Shown piece after piece: positions 37,418 through 46,382 of a stretch of DNA of 64,000 nucleotides; within the stretch, counting starts at the first letter, position 1, and each line of letters opens with the position of its first letter. The stretch is from Mucilaginibacter sp. JRF (GTDB lineage Bacteria; Bacteroidota; Bacteroidia; Sphingobacteriales; Sphingobacteriaceae). Made by a program: the position numbers and the translations under genes. The notes under the pieces were generated by a model. It did not search any database. It was not told the origin of the DNA and saw nothing but the letters and a program-made list of their open reading frames with translations. The stretch lies in assembly GCF_015223065.1 (NCBI RefSeq), contig NZ_JADFBY010000004.1:372001-436000 (forward strand), in the 5' to 3' direction.

Positions 37418-38554
37418 CTATTCAAAATAATTGTGTGTCTTAAATCCGCCTTTTTGCAGGTGGTCGTCCTTTTTAACCTCAAGCAGATCGGCCTGTACCA
37501 TATCGGCAACCAGCGCGTGCAGATCATATTTGGGTTGCCAGCCCAATACCTCGCGGGCTTTGGTGGCATCGCCTATCAGCAATTCAACCTCGGTAGGGCG
37601 GTAATATTTCGGATCAACCTTTACAACCGTTTGCCCAAACTTAAGTTTTGCAGGGTCAATATTTAATTCAGCCAGGCGTTCCTCATCCAAATCAATGATC
37701 ACGCCCTTCTCATTCTCATTACGGCCGCTAAATTCTATTTCAATGCCCAACTCCGCAAATGCCAGCCTGATGAAATCACGCACAGTGGTGGTGGTTCCGG
37801 TGGCTATCACAAAATCCTGCGGTTGGGGTTGTTGCAGCATCAGCCACATGGCCTCTACATAATCCTTAGCGTGCCCCCAATCGCGCTGGGCTGATAGGTT
37901 GCCCATATACAGATAACTCTGCAAACCCAAGGCGATACGCGCCGCGGCACGGGTTATTTTGCGGGTAACAAAAGTTTCGCCACGTATGGGGCTTTCGTGA
38001 TTGAACAATATGCCGTTGCAGGCATACATATTATATGCTTCGCGATAGTTTACAATGATCCAGTAACCATACAGTTTAGCCACCGCATAAGGCGACCGTG
38101 GATAAAAAGGCGTGGTTTCACTCTGTGGCACGGCTTGCACCAGTCCATATAATTCGGATGTTGATGCCTGGTAGATGCGGGTTTTATTGGTAAGCCCTAA
38201 TATTCGTACGGCTTCGAGGATACGCAGCACGCCTATACCATCGGCATTGGCGGTATATTCGGGTGTATCAAAACTCACCTTAACATGGCTTTGCGCGGCC
38301 AGATTATAGATCTCGTCGGGCTGAACTTCCTGAATAATGCGGATGAGGTTGGTTGAATCCGTCAGATCGCCATAATGCAGCCTGAACTTTACACCATCCT
38401 CATGCGGGTCGGCATATAAATGATCAATGCGTGCGGTGTTAAATAATGACGACCGACGCTTTAGCCCATGCACGGTATAACCCTTTTTGAGCAGAAACTC
38501 GGCTAAGTATGCACCATCCTGCCCGGTTATGCCGGTTATTAGAGCTGTTTTCAT
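37418..38554 (-). CDS. gmd: GDP-mannose 4,6-dehydratase
   Basis: The enzyme converts GDP-mannose to GDP-4-keto-6-deoxymannose, the precursor of GDP-fucose and related surface sugars. The protein is 378 aa. The NAD(P)-binding motif [19 protein letters not shown] is at residues 8-26. The catalytic region has STSELYG near 132 and [15 protein letters not shown] near 155, with the Tyr-Lys pair. The GDP-binding GFVT-type loop is present as [14 protein letters not shown]. No fucose synthase gene (fcl) is adjacent, which is unusual but not rare. Confidence 0.96.
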   Translation of the reverse strand: MKTALITGITGQDGAYLAEFLLKKGYTVHGLKRRSSLFNTARIDHLYADPHEDGVKFRLHYGDLTDSTNLIRIIQEVQPDEIYNLAAQSHVKVSFDTPEYTANADGIGVLRILEAVRILGLTNKTRIYQASTSELYGLVQAVPQSETTPFYPRSPYAVAKLYGYWIIVNYREAYNMYACNGILFNHESPIRGETFVTRKITRAAARIALGLQSYLYMGNLSAQRDWGHAKDYVEAMWLMLQQPQPQDFVIATGTTTTVRDFIRLAFAELGIEIEFSGRNENEKGVIIDLDEERLAELNIDPAKLKFGQTVVKVDPKYYRPTEVELLIGDATKAREVLGWQPKYDLHALVADMVQADLLEVKKDDHLQKGGFKTHNYFE

Positions 38555-38649
38555 GTAGTGGAGCTTTATCAGTTACAATAATATTTAATTTAATTGTAAA
38601 TCGCCTTAAAGCATATTGCTCCTGATCAAAATACCTGATACGCATGCAT

Positions 38650-38678
38650 AAAAAAAGCGATGAATAATATCCATCGCT
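38650..38678 (-). terminator. Intrinsic terminator after the DUF3109 gene
   Basis: AGCGATG at 38656-38662 and CATCGCT at 38672-38678 form a 7-bp stem. On the minus strand it is followed by a run of T. It lies 8 bp past the DUF3109 stop and separates that gene from gmd. Confidence 0.75.
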
Positions 38679-38686
38679 CTTTTACT

Positions 38687-39256
38687 TTATACTCCGGCGG
38701 CTACGGCCTCCTCTAATTCCTTATACCAATCCTCGCCATATTTGCGAATCAGCGGACCTTTTAAAAATTCGTGTACGTGTACCTTTAACTGATCGCCGAA
38801 GGTGCAGGCGTCGCTGCAAATGTTCCAGCGATCGTAATGCAGTACATCAAACTCAGGGTAAGCGGTGATGCGTATAGGATACAAATGGCACGAAATAGGT
38901 TTCTTCCAGTCGATATCGCCGGCCTCGTAAGCCTTTTCGATAGCGCATTTGGTGATACCGTTCTCCATAATTACGTAGGCGCACTCCTTGTTGGTATCAA
39001 CGCATGGGGTGGTGTAGTCGCCCTCAAAATCGGTTACGTAGGTACCATCCTGCTCAACGGTGTCAATGCCTTTGGCCGTCATATAGGGTTTTACCTTCGG
39101 ATATATCTCATCCAGTATAGCGCGCTCCTCGTTCAACAGAGGCGCACCCGAATCGCCCTCGATACAACATGCCCCTTTACATTTGTTCAAATTACAAACA
39201 AAGTTCTCTCTCACTACATCCTCATGCACCAGCACGCTGCCAACTTCAATCATCAT
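38687..39256 (-). CDS. DUF3109 family cysteine-rich protein
   Basis: This 189-aa soluble protein has many conserved cysteines: FVCNLNKCKGACCIEGDSGA near residues 18-38, PCVDTNKECAY near 83-93, KCAIE near 102, ISCHLYP near 120, and NICSDAC near 142. The spacing matches the DUF3109 / CxxxCxxCC family, thought to bind zinc or iron-sulfur. Its function is unknown. It lies 6 bp after the DUF3108 gene, so the two are probably cotranscribed. Two adjacent ATG codons are possible starts. Confidence 0.8.
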   Translation of the reverse strand: MMIEVGSVLVHEDVVRENFVCNLNKCKGACCIEGDSGAPLLNEERAILDEIYPKVKPYMTAKGIDTVEQDGTYVTDFEGDYTTPCVDTNKECAYVIMENGITKCAIEKAYEAGDIDWKKPISCHLYPIRITAYPEFDVLHYDRWNICSDACTFGDQLKVHVHEFLKGPLIRKYGEDWYKELEEAVAAGV

Positions 39257-39262
39257 TATTAA

Positions 39263-40042
39263 TTACTTCTTTACAGGATTTAGCGGGTATTTAAGTCCCT
39301 TGGCCCCTGTCAGGTCCATAGTTAAACTACCCACAATTACTTCAACATGCGCCCTTACCGGTATGCGGTTGGCATCATCTGTTATCCAAAGATACAGTTT
39401 ACTGTTCTTTTTAAATATTTTACCCGGTATAATAGTGGGGTTGAACTTTAAACAATTAAAAGTACCCATTGAACATTTCACCTGCTCCTTACCCAAATAG
39501 GTAATGTTGAGCTTATGTATACCATCCTCCAAAAAGTAAGGCATATCAATGGTTTGTCCGATCTTTATCTTTGATATATCCAGCGAGCGGGCAAAATAAT
39601 ACGCCGATACAAAATCGAACATCTGCCCCTTAAACTCAAACTCGCCTTTATCGGCCTTTATTTTACCGTCCTTATGGTTAAAGGTAACCTTATCGGTATG
39701 CTTGTAGCTGCCCTCCTTACGGTTTTCGGTGTAGTAGAAAGGCATCAACGTAGTTTTATCCACAAAGCTCTCGTAGCGGTTACGCACCTTGTAAAACACG
39801 TTAAATGTGCCCGCAGTATTACCATCGGCAATTATGTGGTACGCGGGTTTGTTATCAAACTTTTGCGTACTCTCCACCACTTTCAGGTTAGCCTCGGCAG
39901 CGGTAAATATGCCGTATTTTAGTTTATAGTTCAGCTCCTCGCCTACGCCAAAAACAGCCTTATCAAGGTTGTCGAGCGTTTGGGTGTAGCCTTGTAAACC
40001 GGCTGCCAAAAGCAGTCCGCATATTAAAATCAATCTCTTCAT
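39263..40042 (-). CDS. DUF3108 family periplasmic protein
   Basis: This 259-aa protein has a signal peptide (MKRLILICGLLLAAGLQGYT, cleavage likely after YTQ). The segment VFGVGEELNYKLKYGIFTAA near residues 30-50 and the later KLYLWITDDANRIPVRAHVE near 215-235 match the DUF3108 family, exported beta-rich proteins of unknown function. It is followed after 6 bp by the DUF3109 gene. Upstream is a 160-bp gap in which I saw no perfect promoter element. Confidence 0.8.
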   Translation of the reverse strand: MKRLILICGLLLAAGLQGYTQTLDNLDKAVFGVGEELNYKLKYGIFTAAEANLKVVESTQKFDNKPAYHIIADGNTAGTFNVFYKVRNRYESFVDKTTLMPFYYTENRKEGSYKHTDKVTFNHKDGKIKADKGEFEFKGQMFDFVSAYYFARSLDISKIKIGQTIDMPYFLEDGIHKLNITYLGKEQVKCSMGTFNCLKFNPTIIPGKIFKKNSKLYLWITDDANRIPVRAHVEVIVGSLTMDLTGAKGLKYPLNPVKK

Positions 40043-40202
40043 TCGGTGTATTTTCTGGTTTATGCAACAGGCGCTTTATACGCGATTGTTGTGCAATTTG
40101 ACGGATGCGGCCCTAAATAGTTTAACGTGCCACAGCCTGCCCAAATGCGCATCACTGTTTATAGTCACAAAAAACACACCGTTTTTCAATACCGGGTATA
40201 TA

Positions 40203-40718
40203 TTAATCTTTACGCTTGTAAATAGGTACGGTTGAGCATGGCTCGCCAAACATCAGGCTTTTGGCTACCGGCGTAAGCTTTTTAGCCAGTTCAACATAAG
40301 CCGCTGTAGGCACGGGTACATCACCACAACCTTTAATTACCAAACGCTGGTCGCGGTATTTCTCTACATCGAGGTTGGCCGTAGCCTTTACAAACAATAC
40401 TGTTTCCAAAACTTCGGCATCGCCAAATACTACCTCTTTGGCGTAGGGCGCCATGCGGTTGGCCAGCAGCATAAAGGCCCATGCGGGCACAATAGCGTCG
40501 GCAGTGCAGGTAACGGCAACAAACTTATCCTGGTACTGGCTCCAGTCGTGAGCTTTCACAAAATCGCGAAAATCCTTTTCCCTGAGTATAAGGCCGTGGA
40601 AAAGATTATCCTTTATATCGTACACCACACGCTCGCCATGCTGATAAAACTCAGCCGGATCAAGCGTTACCAGGCCGCTTTGGGCAACCTTATTTATGAT
40701 ATTTTCCTGAATTTCCAT
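40203..40718 (-). CDS. DUF2480 family protein
   Basis: This 171-aa soluble protein of a family largely confined to Bacteroidota has no known function. It begins MEIQENIINKVAQSGLVTLD and contains VAVTCTADAIVPAWAFMLLA and GEPCSTVPIYKRKD at the C-terminus. Two conserved cysteines and a KGCGDVPVP turn are visible. Small DUF2480-type proteins are often near Fe-S assembly genes in this phylum, but none is seen here. It lies downstream of ppiD beyond a terminator. Confidence 0.8.
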   Translation of the reverse strand: MEIQENIINKVAQSGLVTLDPAEFYQHGERVVYDIKDNLFHGLILREKDFRDFVKAHDWSQYQDKFVAVTCTADAIVPAWAFMLLANRMAPYAKEVVFGDAEVLETVLFVKATANLDVEKYRDQRLVIKGCGDVPVPTAAYVELAKKLTPVAKSLMFGEPCSTVPIYKRKD

Positions 40719-40730
40719 TTGCTCTTAAAA

Positions 40731-40763
40731 TAAAAAATCCGGGAATGATGACCACTCCCGGAT
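40731..40763 (-). terminator. Intrinsic terminator after the PpiD-like gene
   Basis: ATCCGGGA at 40737-40744 pairs with TCCCGGAT at 40756-40763 around an 11-base loop. On the minus strand it is followed by TTTTTTA. It ends the unit coaX to ppiD before the DUF2480 gene. Confidence 0.85.
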
Positions 40764-40785
40764 ACAAAATTACTTTAAAATACTG

Positions 40786-42897
40786 TTATAAAAACTTAGC
40801 TCTGTAATCTTTTACATTCGCCTTATCTTGTAAAGCCTCGAACAGCTGCCCTTGCGAGCGTTGCAGCAGGGCCTGACCAAGCTGTTGCTTTTGCTTAACA
40901 TAGTTGTTAAGTGCTGCCGGTTTAACAAAACCATCAACTACAAAGGCGTAAACACCATTTGTACCTTCAACCGGTTTTGATACTTTTTTAGGCTGAGCGC
41001 CAAATACCGAACCAATAACCGTGTACTCAACACCAACACCCGGAATTACAGGGTTAGCGAATACTATGTTTTGTGCAGGAGCTACTTTGCCACCTACTTT
41101 TTGAGCTACCTGGTTTATGCTTGATGCACCGTTAACAGCGCCCTGCATTTTCTCAATAAGTTGTTTTGCTTTTACCTGGTTGCGTACAGCAGGTAAAATG
41201 GCAGTTTTAACAGCCTCGAGCGGTAACTGGCCTTCAGGTTTAATTTGCGAAACCTGTGCAACCACGTATTGATCGCCGGCGGTAAATACTTGTTCAGATA
41301 CATCACCAACTTCGGCTTTAAATACCCAGCGCACTAACTCGCGGGCATTATCTAAACCAGGGATGCCTGATACTACACCGCTAACGTCACTACCTTGCTG
41401 TACGGTCATTTTATCTTTTTTAGCCTCAGCATCAAAATCGCCGTTGTTTACACCGGCTAAGAATGATTGCGCTTTGTTGTAAGCTGCTGAACGTGTTTTT
41501 TCGCTTGCGGCAATTGGCTTATCAACCACGGCTACCTTAACAACTTTTGATGAACCTTTTTGATCTTCGATACGGATCAGGTGAACACCAAACTGGGTAG
41601 TAACTACTTTTAGTTCGCCTTTGCTACCGTTAAACGCGGCCTCATCAAAAGCAGGTACCATAGCACCACGACCGAAAGTACCCAGGCTACCGCCTTTTTC
41701 GCCTGATTGCTTATCATCAGAGAATAATTTGGCCAGCTCATCAAATGAACGACCGCCTTGTATCAGTTTTTTCAATGAATCGATCCTTGCTTCAGCTTTC
41801 TCCTCACCACCTGCTGATTGGGCAGAGATCAGGATGTGGCTTGCCTTAACAGAATCAGGACCAATACGTGAGTCAACCAGCTTAGCTACTTTGTAGCTAC
41901 CGTTTGAAAGGTACGGGCCATATACAAAACCTTTAGCAGCGCTAAACATTACCGAATCAAGTGCAGGGTCAAGCTGACCTTTTTTGCGGTAAAGTATAGG
42001 CTCTTTGGTTTCTGAGTTTACTTGTACGAATAACGAATCGTTAGTGCTGGCTTTGAAATCAGCGGCTAATTTTTCGGTTTGAGTTTTTATAGCAGCGCTA
42101 TCTTCTTTTGAAGCAGCACCGTTAACAGCTACATATTTAAAGCTGCGCAGCTCTTGTTTATTAACAAACAGTTTTTTGTTAGCATCGTAGTACTCCTGGT
42201 AATCAGCATCAGTAACGTTGATCTTATTATCAGGTACTGAAGCATAATCAAGCGCTACATACTGGAAGTTAGCCAGTTTGTTTTTAGCTTCGTAATCATC
42301 CTTAGCTTCAAGCGAGTTTACATACAGGCCGTTGCTAACCAGGGCAACATATTTTTCAGCTTTTTTTGATTCGATGATCTGGGCAACAAAATCCTGCCAT
42401 TGTTTTTTCATCGGGTCGCCATCCTTAGCGGCGTTGATGTTACGCAATACGTTATCCAACTGCGCACGATCAAGTTGACCGGTTTGCGGGTTGCCAAACA
42501 TCTGCACAATTTGCGGGCTTGGGTTTGTACCACTTATCAGCGATTTGGTTTCGCTTTCGCCAACAGTAAGGTTCAACTTAGCTATTTGGTTAGATACGAT
42601 AGCGCGGCTAATCATCTGGTTCCAGGTATTTTCCTGAACGTAGCTTAATATTTGCGGGGTAATGCTACCCTGACCTGATTGTTGTTTAAACTGCTCTGAA
42701 TTTTGCTCAACCCTGGCATTAAAATCCTGGTATGATATTTTTTCGTCGCCAACAATACCAACAGTGTTGGCATCGCCCCTAAAAAACGAGCCACCAAAGT
42801 GAATAACCTCACCTGCAACGAAAGCAAAAAGCGCAATACCGATAACGACGACGAGTATCACCCCCATCTTATCGCGCAAAAAACTCATAATTCCCAT
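40786..42897 (-). CDS. Periplasmic peptidyl-prolyl isomerase, SurA/PpiD-like
   Basis: This membrane-anchored foldase helps outer-membrane and secreted proteins fold. The protein is 703 aa. One N-terminal membrane helix covers about residues 11-32 (MGVILVVVIGIALFAFVAGE). A SurA-N-type chaperone domain spans about 35-250. The parvulin domain spans about 345-460, with KASHILISAQSAGG and GGSLGTFGRGAMVPAFDEAA. A C-terminal chaperone region follows and ends VKDYRAKFL. The layout equals PpiD. It lies 94 bp downstream of lptC, consistent with an envelope-biogenesis unit. Confidence 0.88.
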   Translation of the reverse strand: MGIMSFLRDKMGVILVVVIGIALFAFVAGEVIHFGGSFFRGDANTVGIVGDEKISYQDFNARVEQNSEQFKQQSGQGSITPQILSYVQENTWNQMISRAIVSNQIAKLNLTVGESETKSLISGTNPSPQIVQMFGNPQTGQLDRAQLDNVLRNINAAKDGDPMKKQWQDFVAQIIESKKAEKYVALVSNGLYVNSLEAKDDYEAKNKLANFQYVALDYASVPDNKINVTDADYQEYYDANKKLFVNKQELRSFKYVAVNGAASKEDSAAIKTQTEKLAADFKASTNDSLFVQVNSETKEPILYRKKGQLDPALDSVMFSAAKGFVYGPYLSNGSYKVAKLVDSRIGPDSVKASHILISAQSAGGEEKAEARIDSLKKLIQGGRSFDELAKLFSDDKQSGEKGGSLGTFGRGAMVPAFDEAAFNGSKGELKVVTTQFGVHLIRIEDQKGSSKVVKVAVVDKPIAASEKTRSAAYNKAQSFLAGVNNGDFDAEAKKDKMTVQQGSDVSGVVSGIPGLDNARELVRWVFKAEVGDVSEQVFTAGDQYVVAQVSQIKPEGQLPLEAVKTAILPAVRNQVKAKQLIEKMQGAVNGASSINQVAQKVGGKVAPAQNIVFANPVIPGVGVEYTVIGSVFGAQPKKVSKPVEGTNGVYAFVVDGFVKPAALNNYVKQKQQLGQALLQRSQGQLFEALQDKANVKDYRAKFL

Positions 42898-42991
42898 ATA
42901 AACTCTATAATTATTAACTATTTAAAAAGAGGGCGCAAGATACAATTTTTAGTAAAATTCTTTAAAACAAATTTGACGTTGAAATTATTTA

Positions 42992-43567
42992 TTATTCCAT
43001 CTCTTTTTGGTCGACATTGTAGATGCCCGTCATCTGATTCATCTTGAAATGAGTAAAGTCATCATTGCTTTCAAAATCTACTCCGTTTGATATGTTACCG
43101 TCGGCAGTAACTATTTGTACAGGCTGGCTTGATGTGATCAGTTTGGTTTTACCGTTCCATATCAATTCCTCTGATTTAAAAACGTCGCCTTTTTGGTTTT
43201 TTGATACTACGTTTTTATACAACTCAATAATGTTGTTGTCATCCTTTGTGATGGCATATTTTGAGGTGAGAGTATTGATCACCTTGCGGTCGTTATCGTA
43301 AAAAAGAATTTTAACGCCTTTAGGCATCTCATAATAAGGGGTATCAACCGTGTGGCTTATCATCAGCGGAGCATAAACAACCGCCTTAACGTGTGCCGAA
43401 TCACTGTAGGTAATTTCAGCATCAATGGTACGCTCCTGGGGTTTTAAGTCCTGCTCAGATAGTGCTCTGATCTTTTGGAGATCATTCTCGCACGAGGCAA
43501 AAAGCAGGCTGGCGCATAGCATCGCGAAACACCATGATAAAGCCTTATTACCTCTTTGCAAAAACAT
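42992..43567 (-). CDS. lptC: LPS export ABC transporter periplasmic protein LptC
   Basis: LptC is the bitopic or lipid-anchored bridge protein that takes lipopolysaccharide from the LptBFG transporter to LptA. The protein is 191 aa from the ATG at 43565-43567 (a TTG lies three codons upstream). It has a lipobox (LLFASCENDL, Cys near residue 26), as seen in Bacteroidota LptC. The OstA-like beta-jellyroll includes KGVKILFYDNDRKVINTLTS and DGNISNGVDFESNDDF. It starts 1 bp after the upstream barrel gene, so coupled translation is likely. Confidence 0.8.
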   Translation of the reverse strand: MFLQRGNKALSWCFAMLCASLLFASCENDLQKIRALSEQDLKPQERTIDAEITYSDSAHVKAVVYAPLMISHTVDTPYYEMPKGVKILFYDNDRKVINTLTSKYAITKDDNNIIELYKNVVSKNQKGDVFKSEELIWNGKTKLITSSQPVQIVTADGNISNGVDFESNDDFTHFKMNQMTGIYNVDQKEME

Positions 43568-43568
43568 A

Positions 43569-44909
43569 TTAATCAAACTTATAACGGGTGAACCACTTAT
43601 CGTTAAGTGTAAACCCTAAACGTATGTTGATGTAGTTTTCTTTTACCAGATTATTATTTAATGCTCCGCGCTTACCAATTTCAGCAGATACGTTGATCTT
43701 GTAATAGCTGGTGCTGGTTTGGCTTGGGCGCAATGGCAGGCCTAAACCAAAGGTTGCGGCATATTGTGTAATATCGGTGCTGTTAACACGCAGGTTGGTT
43801 TGGTTGTACATAAAACCAAAACGGTAATCAACCAATGCCCAATAATTATTCAGCTTGTTAACGTTAGGGGTAATTTGCGCGCCTATGTTATAGGTTTTAC
43901 TATCCTTCATGTTTTGGTTAACGGTTTCGTAACCATCGCCGGTGGCTGATAGGTCAGACCATTTACCCATGGTATAATCAGCACCGATCAATAATTTTTC
44001 ACCCATTTTGTATGATACACCAAACCTGTTTATTGAAGGTAGTTTTAATTTTGATTTCGGGTTATCCGCTTTTACCACACTATCAAGCGGCAGGTTCTCG
44101 CTGCCATCGGTACCGTAAGTAAAGTGCGATACATAAGTGCTGTTTTGAATATTAAGCTTGGTTGGCGCCGAACCTGAGTAACCAAAAGTTACCACATTAC
44201 GGTCGCTTACATTGAACATGAATTGCGCGCCGTAATCATAGTTAAAGCCTTGTACACTGCTGTTTTGCTCGATACGGGTATTGAACGCGCCATACAGATC
44301 AGGTATTGAGGTTACACGGTAATCTTTCATGCTACCGAATATGTACGATACATTGGCACCCAACATAAGGTGCTTACCTATACCAAAACCATAACCGATG
44401 TGCGCTTTGGTCAAGCCGCCTTCGCCGCTGTATCTGTAATTAACCGAGTTGGTATCAGCAGGATCTGATGTACCCAGGTTTGATTGTGTTTGTGTGTATT
44501 CGTAACCACGCTGGCTGTAAGGCTGTAAGCCAAAACTCATGGCCGAACGTTTGGTTACCGGAAAGGCGAACAACAGATGGTTAAGCCTGAAGTTGGTGCT
44601 TTTTTCAGAATTCAGGCTACTGCGACTAAGCTTAAGGCTGCTACCGAACGCGCCTACATCAATAGTTGTAAGCCCGATAGCGGCGTATGATGCCGGGTTG
44701 ATAGTGTTAATGGTAGCGAAACCGCTTATGGTATTGGTAGCTGTAGCTATACCGCCCATACCGGCGGTTTGCGGTGTCCAGTTCGGGTCAATATCACCGA
44801 TACCGTATCGTGAATAAGGCGAACTTGTGGTTGCACCAGACTGAGCGCTTGCGCCAAAGGCACTGATAACAAGAACAAGCGTAAAAAATAGCTTAGTATA
44901 TTTAGTCAT
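43569..44909 (-). CDS. Uncharacterised outer-membrane beta-barrel protein between coaX and lptC
   Basis: This 446-aa protein starts at the ATG at 44907-44909 (MTKYTKLFFTLVLVISAFGA, signal peptidase site near SAQ). An ATG seven codons upstream is possible. The mature protein has SSPYSRYGIGDIDPNW, then MGGIATATNTISGFATINTI, a FadL/OMPP1-like plug-proximal signature, and about 14 predicted strands. No catalytic motif is seen. It overlaps coaX by 8 bp and is followed 1 bp later by lptC, so it belongs to an envelope-biogenesis unit. A role in lipid or LPS transport is a guess from context. Confidence 0.6.
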   Translation of the reverse strand: MTKYTKLFFTLVLVISAFGASAQSGATTSSPYSRYGIGDIDPNWTPQTAGMGGIATATNTISGFATINTINPASYAAIGLTTIDVGAFGSSLKLSRSSLNSEKSTNFRLNHLLFAFPVTKRSAMSFGLQPYSQRGYEYTQTQSNLGTSDPADTNSVNYRYSGEGGLTKAHIGYGFGIGKHLMLGANVSYIFGSMKDYRVTSIPDLYGAFNTRIEQNSSVQGFNYDYGAQFMFNVSDRNVVTFGYSGSAPTKLNIQNSTYVSHFTYGTDGSENLPLDSVVKADNPKSKLKLPSINRFGVSYKMGEKLLIGADYTMGKWSDLSATGDGYETVNQNMKDSKTYNIGAQITPNVNKLNNYWALVDYRFGFMYNQTNLRVNSTDITQYAATFGLGLPLRPSQTSTSYYKINVSAEIGKRGALNNNLVKENYINIRLGFTLNDKWFTRYKFD

Positions 44910-45645
44910 TATGTTGTAGTAATGCGGCATTTAATCCTATTAAAACCAAATTAGGTTCAATATTAATTTGGGGGGCAAAGATGCTATTTTTCAACAGAGT
45001 ATCAAAAAAATCGCTATCGCCGCCGGTTAGTATAATGTTCAGTTGTTTATCAGTTTGGCTGTAGGCTTCAATAAAACCTGCAAGCTCATATTTTAATCCG
45101 TTTTGCACACCCGATTGTATGGCCGTTTGCGTGCTGTTGCCATAAGCCATTCCAAAACCGGCATCGGCATCAACCAATGGCAAGCCTTGTGTGTAATGGT
45201 TTAAAGCCTTATAACGGGTATTTAGCCCCGGCGATATACTGCCGCCAAAATAATTTGCGCCGGCATCAACCCAATCATAGGTTATGGTAGTGCCGCCATC
45301 AATTACCAGGCTGTTTTTTTGGGGATATAAATGTACCGCGCCATTTACCGCGGCCACCCTATCTAAACCCAAAGTATGCGGTGTTAGGTAATGGTTGGTA
45401 ATGCCGCTTGCCATAGTGGCGGTAAAATGCATTACCGTTAACCTTGTGCTTAATACAGAGAGCCAGTAAGGTGTATCCTTTTTTACTGATGATATGATGG
45501 CCTTGTCAATAGTGTATCTGCTCAGCAGGTCATCAAACAAGGCGGTATCAGCATCGGCATAGTGGCCGGTTTCAAGCAATTGTTCGTGCTCAAAAACTGC
45601 AACCTTGGTAAGCGTATTCCCTATATCAATTACAAGGTTAGCCAT
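44902..45645 (-). CDS. coaX: Type III pantothenate kinase
   Basis: CoaX makes 4'-phosphopantothenate, the first step of coenzyme A synthesis. The protein is 247 aa. The ASKHA phosphate motif is VIDIGNTLTKVAVFEHE near residues 4-20. The second motif TPHTLGLDRVAAVNGA is near 89-104, and the third DGGTTITYDWVDAG near 116-129. The ATG overlaps the purQ stop by one base (TGATG). The stop overlaps the next barrel gene. Confidence 0.95.
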   Translation of the reverse strand: MANLVIDIGNTLTKVAVFEHEQLLETGHYADADTALFDDLLSRYTIDKAIISSVKKDTPYWLSVLSTRLTVMHFTATMASGITNHYLTPHTLGLDRVAAVNGAVHLYPQKNSLVIDGGTTITYDWVDAGANYFGGSISPGLNTRYKALNHYTQGLPLVDADAGFGMAYGNSTQTAIQSGVQNGLKYELAGFIEAYSQTDKQLNIILTGGDSDFFDTLLKNSIFAPQINIEPNLVLIGLNAALLQHND

Positions 45646-46337
45646 CAGGCCTTCACCATTGATAATATTGATTCAAAAATAGCCAGGCCATCCTCGTTAG
45701 CAAGCACTGTATCGGCCGCGCGCTCAGGGTGTGGCATAAAACCAAACACGTTACGGTTTTTGTTGGTGATGCCCGCAATGTTTTGCAGGGTGCCATTAGG
45801 GTTGGCATCATCAGTTATATTACCCGCTTCATCGCAGTACCTGAACAATACCTGATCGTTATCAGCTAATGATTTCAGCGTATCGGCATCGGCAAAATAA
45901 TTACCCTCGCCATGCGCTACCGGAATTTTCAGTACACGCTGCGGATCTATCTGCGCGGTAAGTAATGAATTTTGGGTTTGCGGCAATACAAAGGTGTTGC
46001 GGCAAATAAACTTACGGTTTTTGTTGTGCAACAGGGCGCCTTCAAGCAAGCCCGATTCAGTTAATATCTGGAAGCCGTTACATATACCCATTACATAACC
46101 ACCTTTAGCGGCAAACTGTATAACCTCCTGCATAATAGGCGAAAAACGGGCAATAGCGCCTGAACGTAAATAATCGCCGAATGAGAAACCGCCGGGCAAT
46201 ACTATAAAATCACACCCTTGCAGATCATGATCTTTATGCCAAAGGCGAACTACCTGCTGACCCAGAATTTTGTCCAGAACGTAGATAATGTCTTCATCGC
46301 AATTGGACCCCGGAAATATAACAACTCCAAATTTCAT
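45645..46337 (-). CDS. purQ: Phosphoribosylformylglycinamidine synthase, glutaminase subunit
   Basis: PurQ supplies ammonia from glutamine to PurL in the fourth step of purine synthesis. The protein is 230 aa. It is a class I glutamine amidotransferase with the nucleophile in GICNGFQILTESGLL near residue 88 and the catalytic histidine in FMPHPERAADT near 205. The N-terminus MKFGVVIFPGSNCDEDIIYV is typical. No purL or purS is in the window, so the set is dispersed. It is coupled to coaX. Confidence 0.96.
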   Translation of the reverse strand: MKFGVVIFPGSNCDEDIIYVLDKILGQQVVRLWHKDHDLQGCDFIVLPGGFSFGDYLRSGAIARFSPIMQEVIQFAAKGGYVMGICNGFQILTESGLLEGALLHNKNRKFICRNTFVLPQTQNSLLTAQIDPQRVLKIPVAHGEGNYFADADTLKSLADNDQVLFRYCDEAGNITDDANPNGTLQNIAGITNKNRNVFGFMPHPERAADTVLANEDGLAIFESILSMVKA

Positions 46338-46382
46338 GTTACAAAGCTAACATAACGCCTCAAATATGGACGAATATTATAG

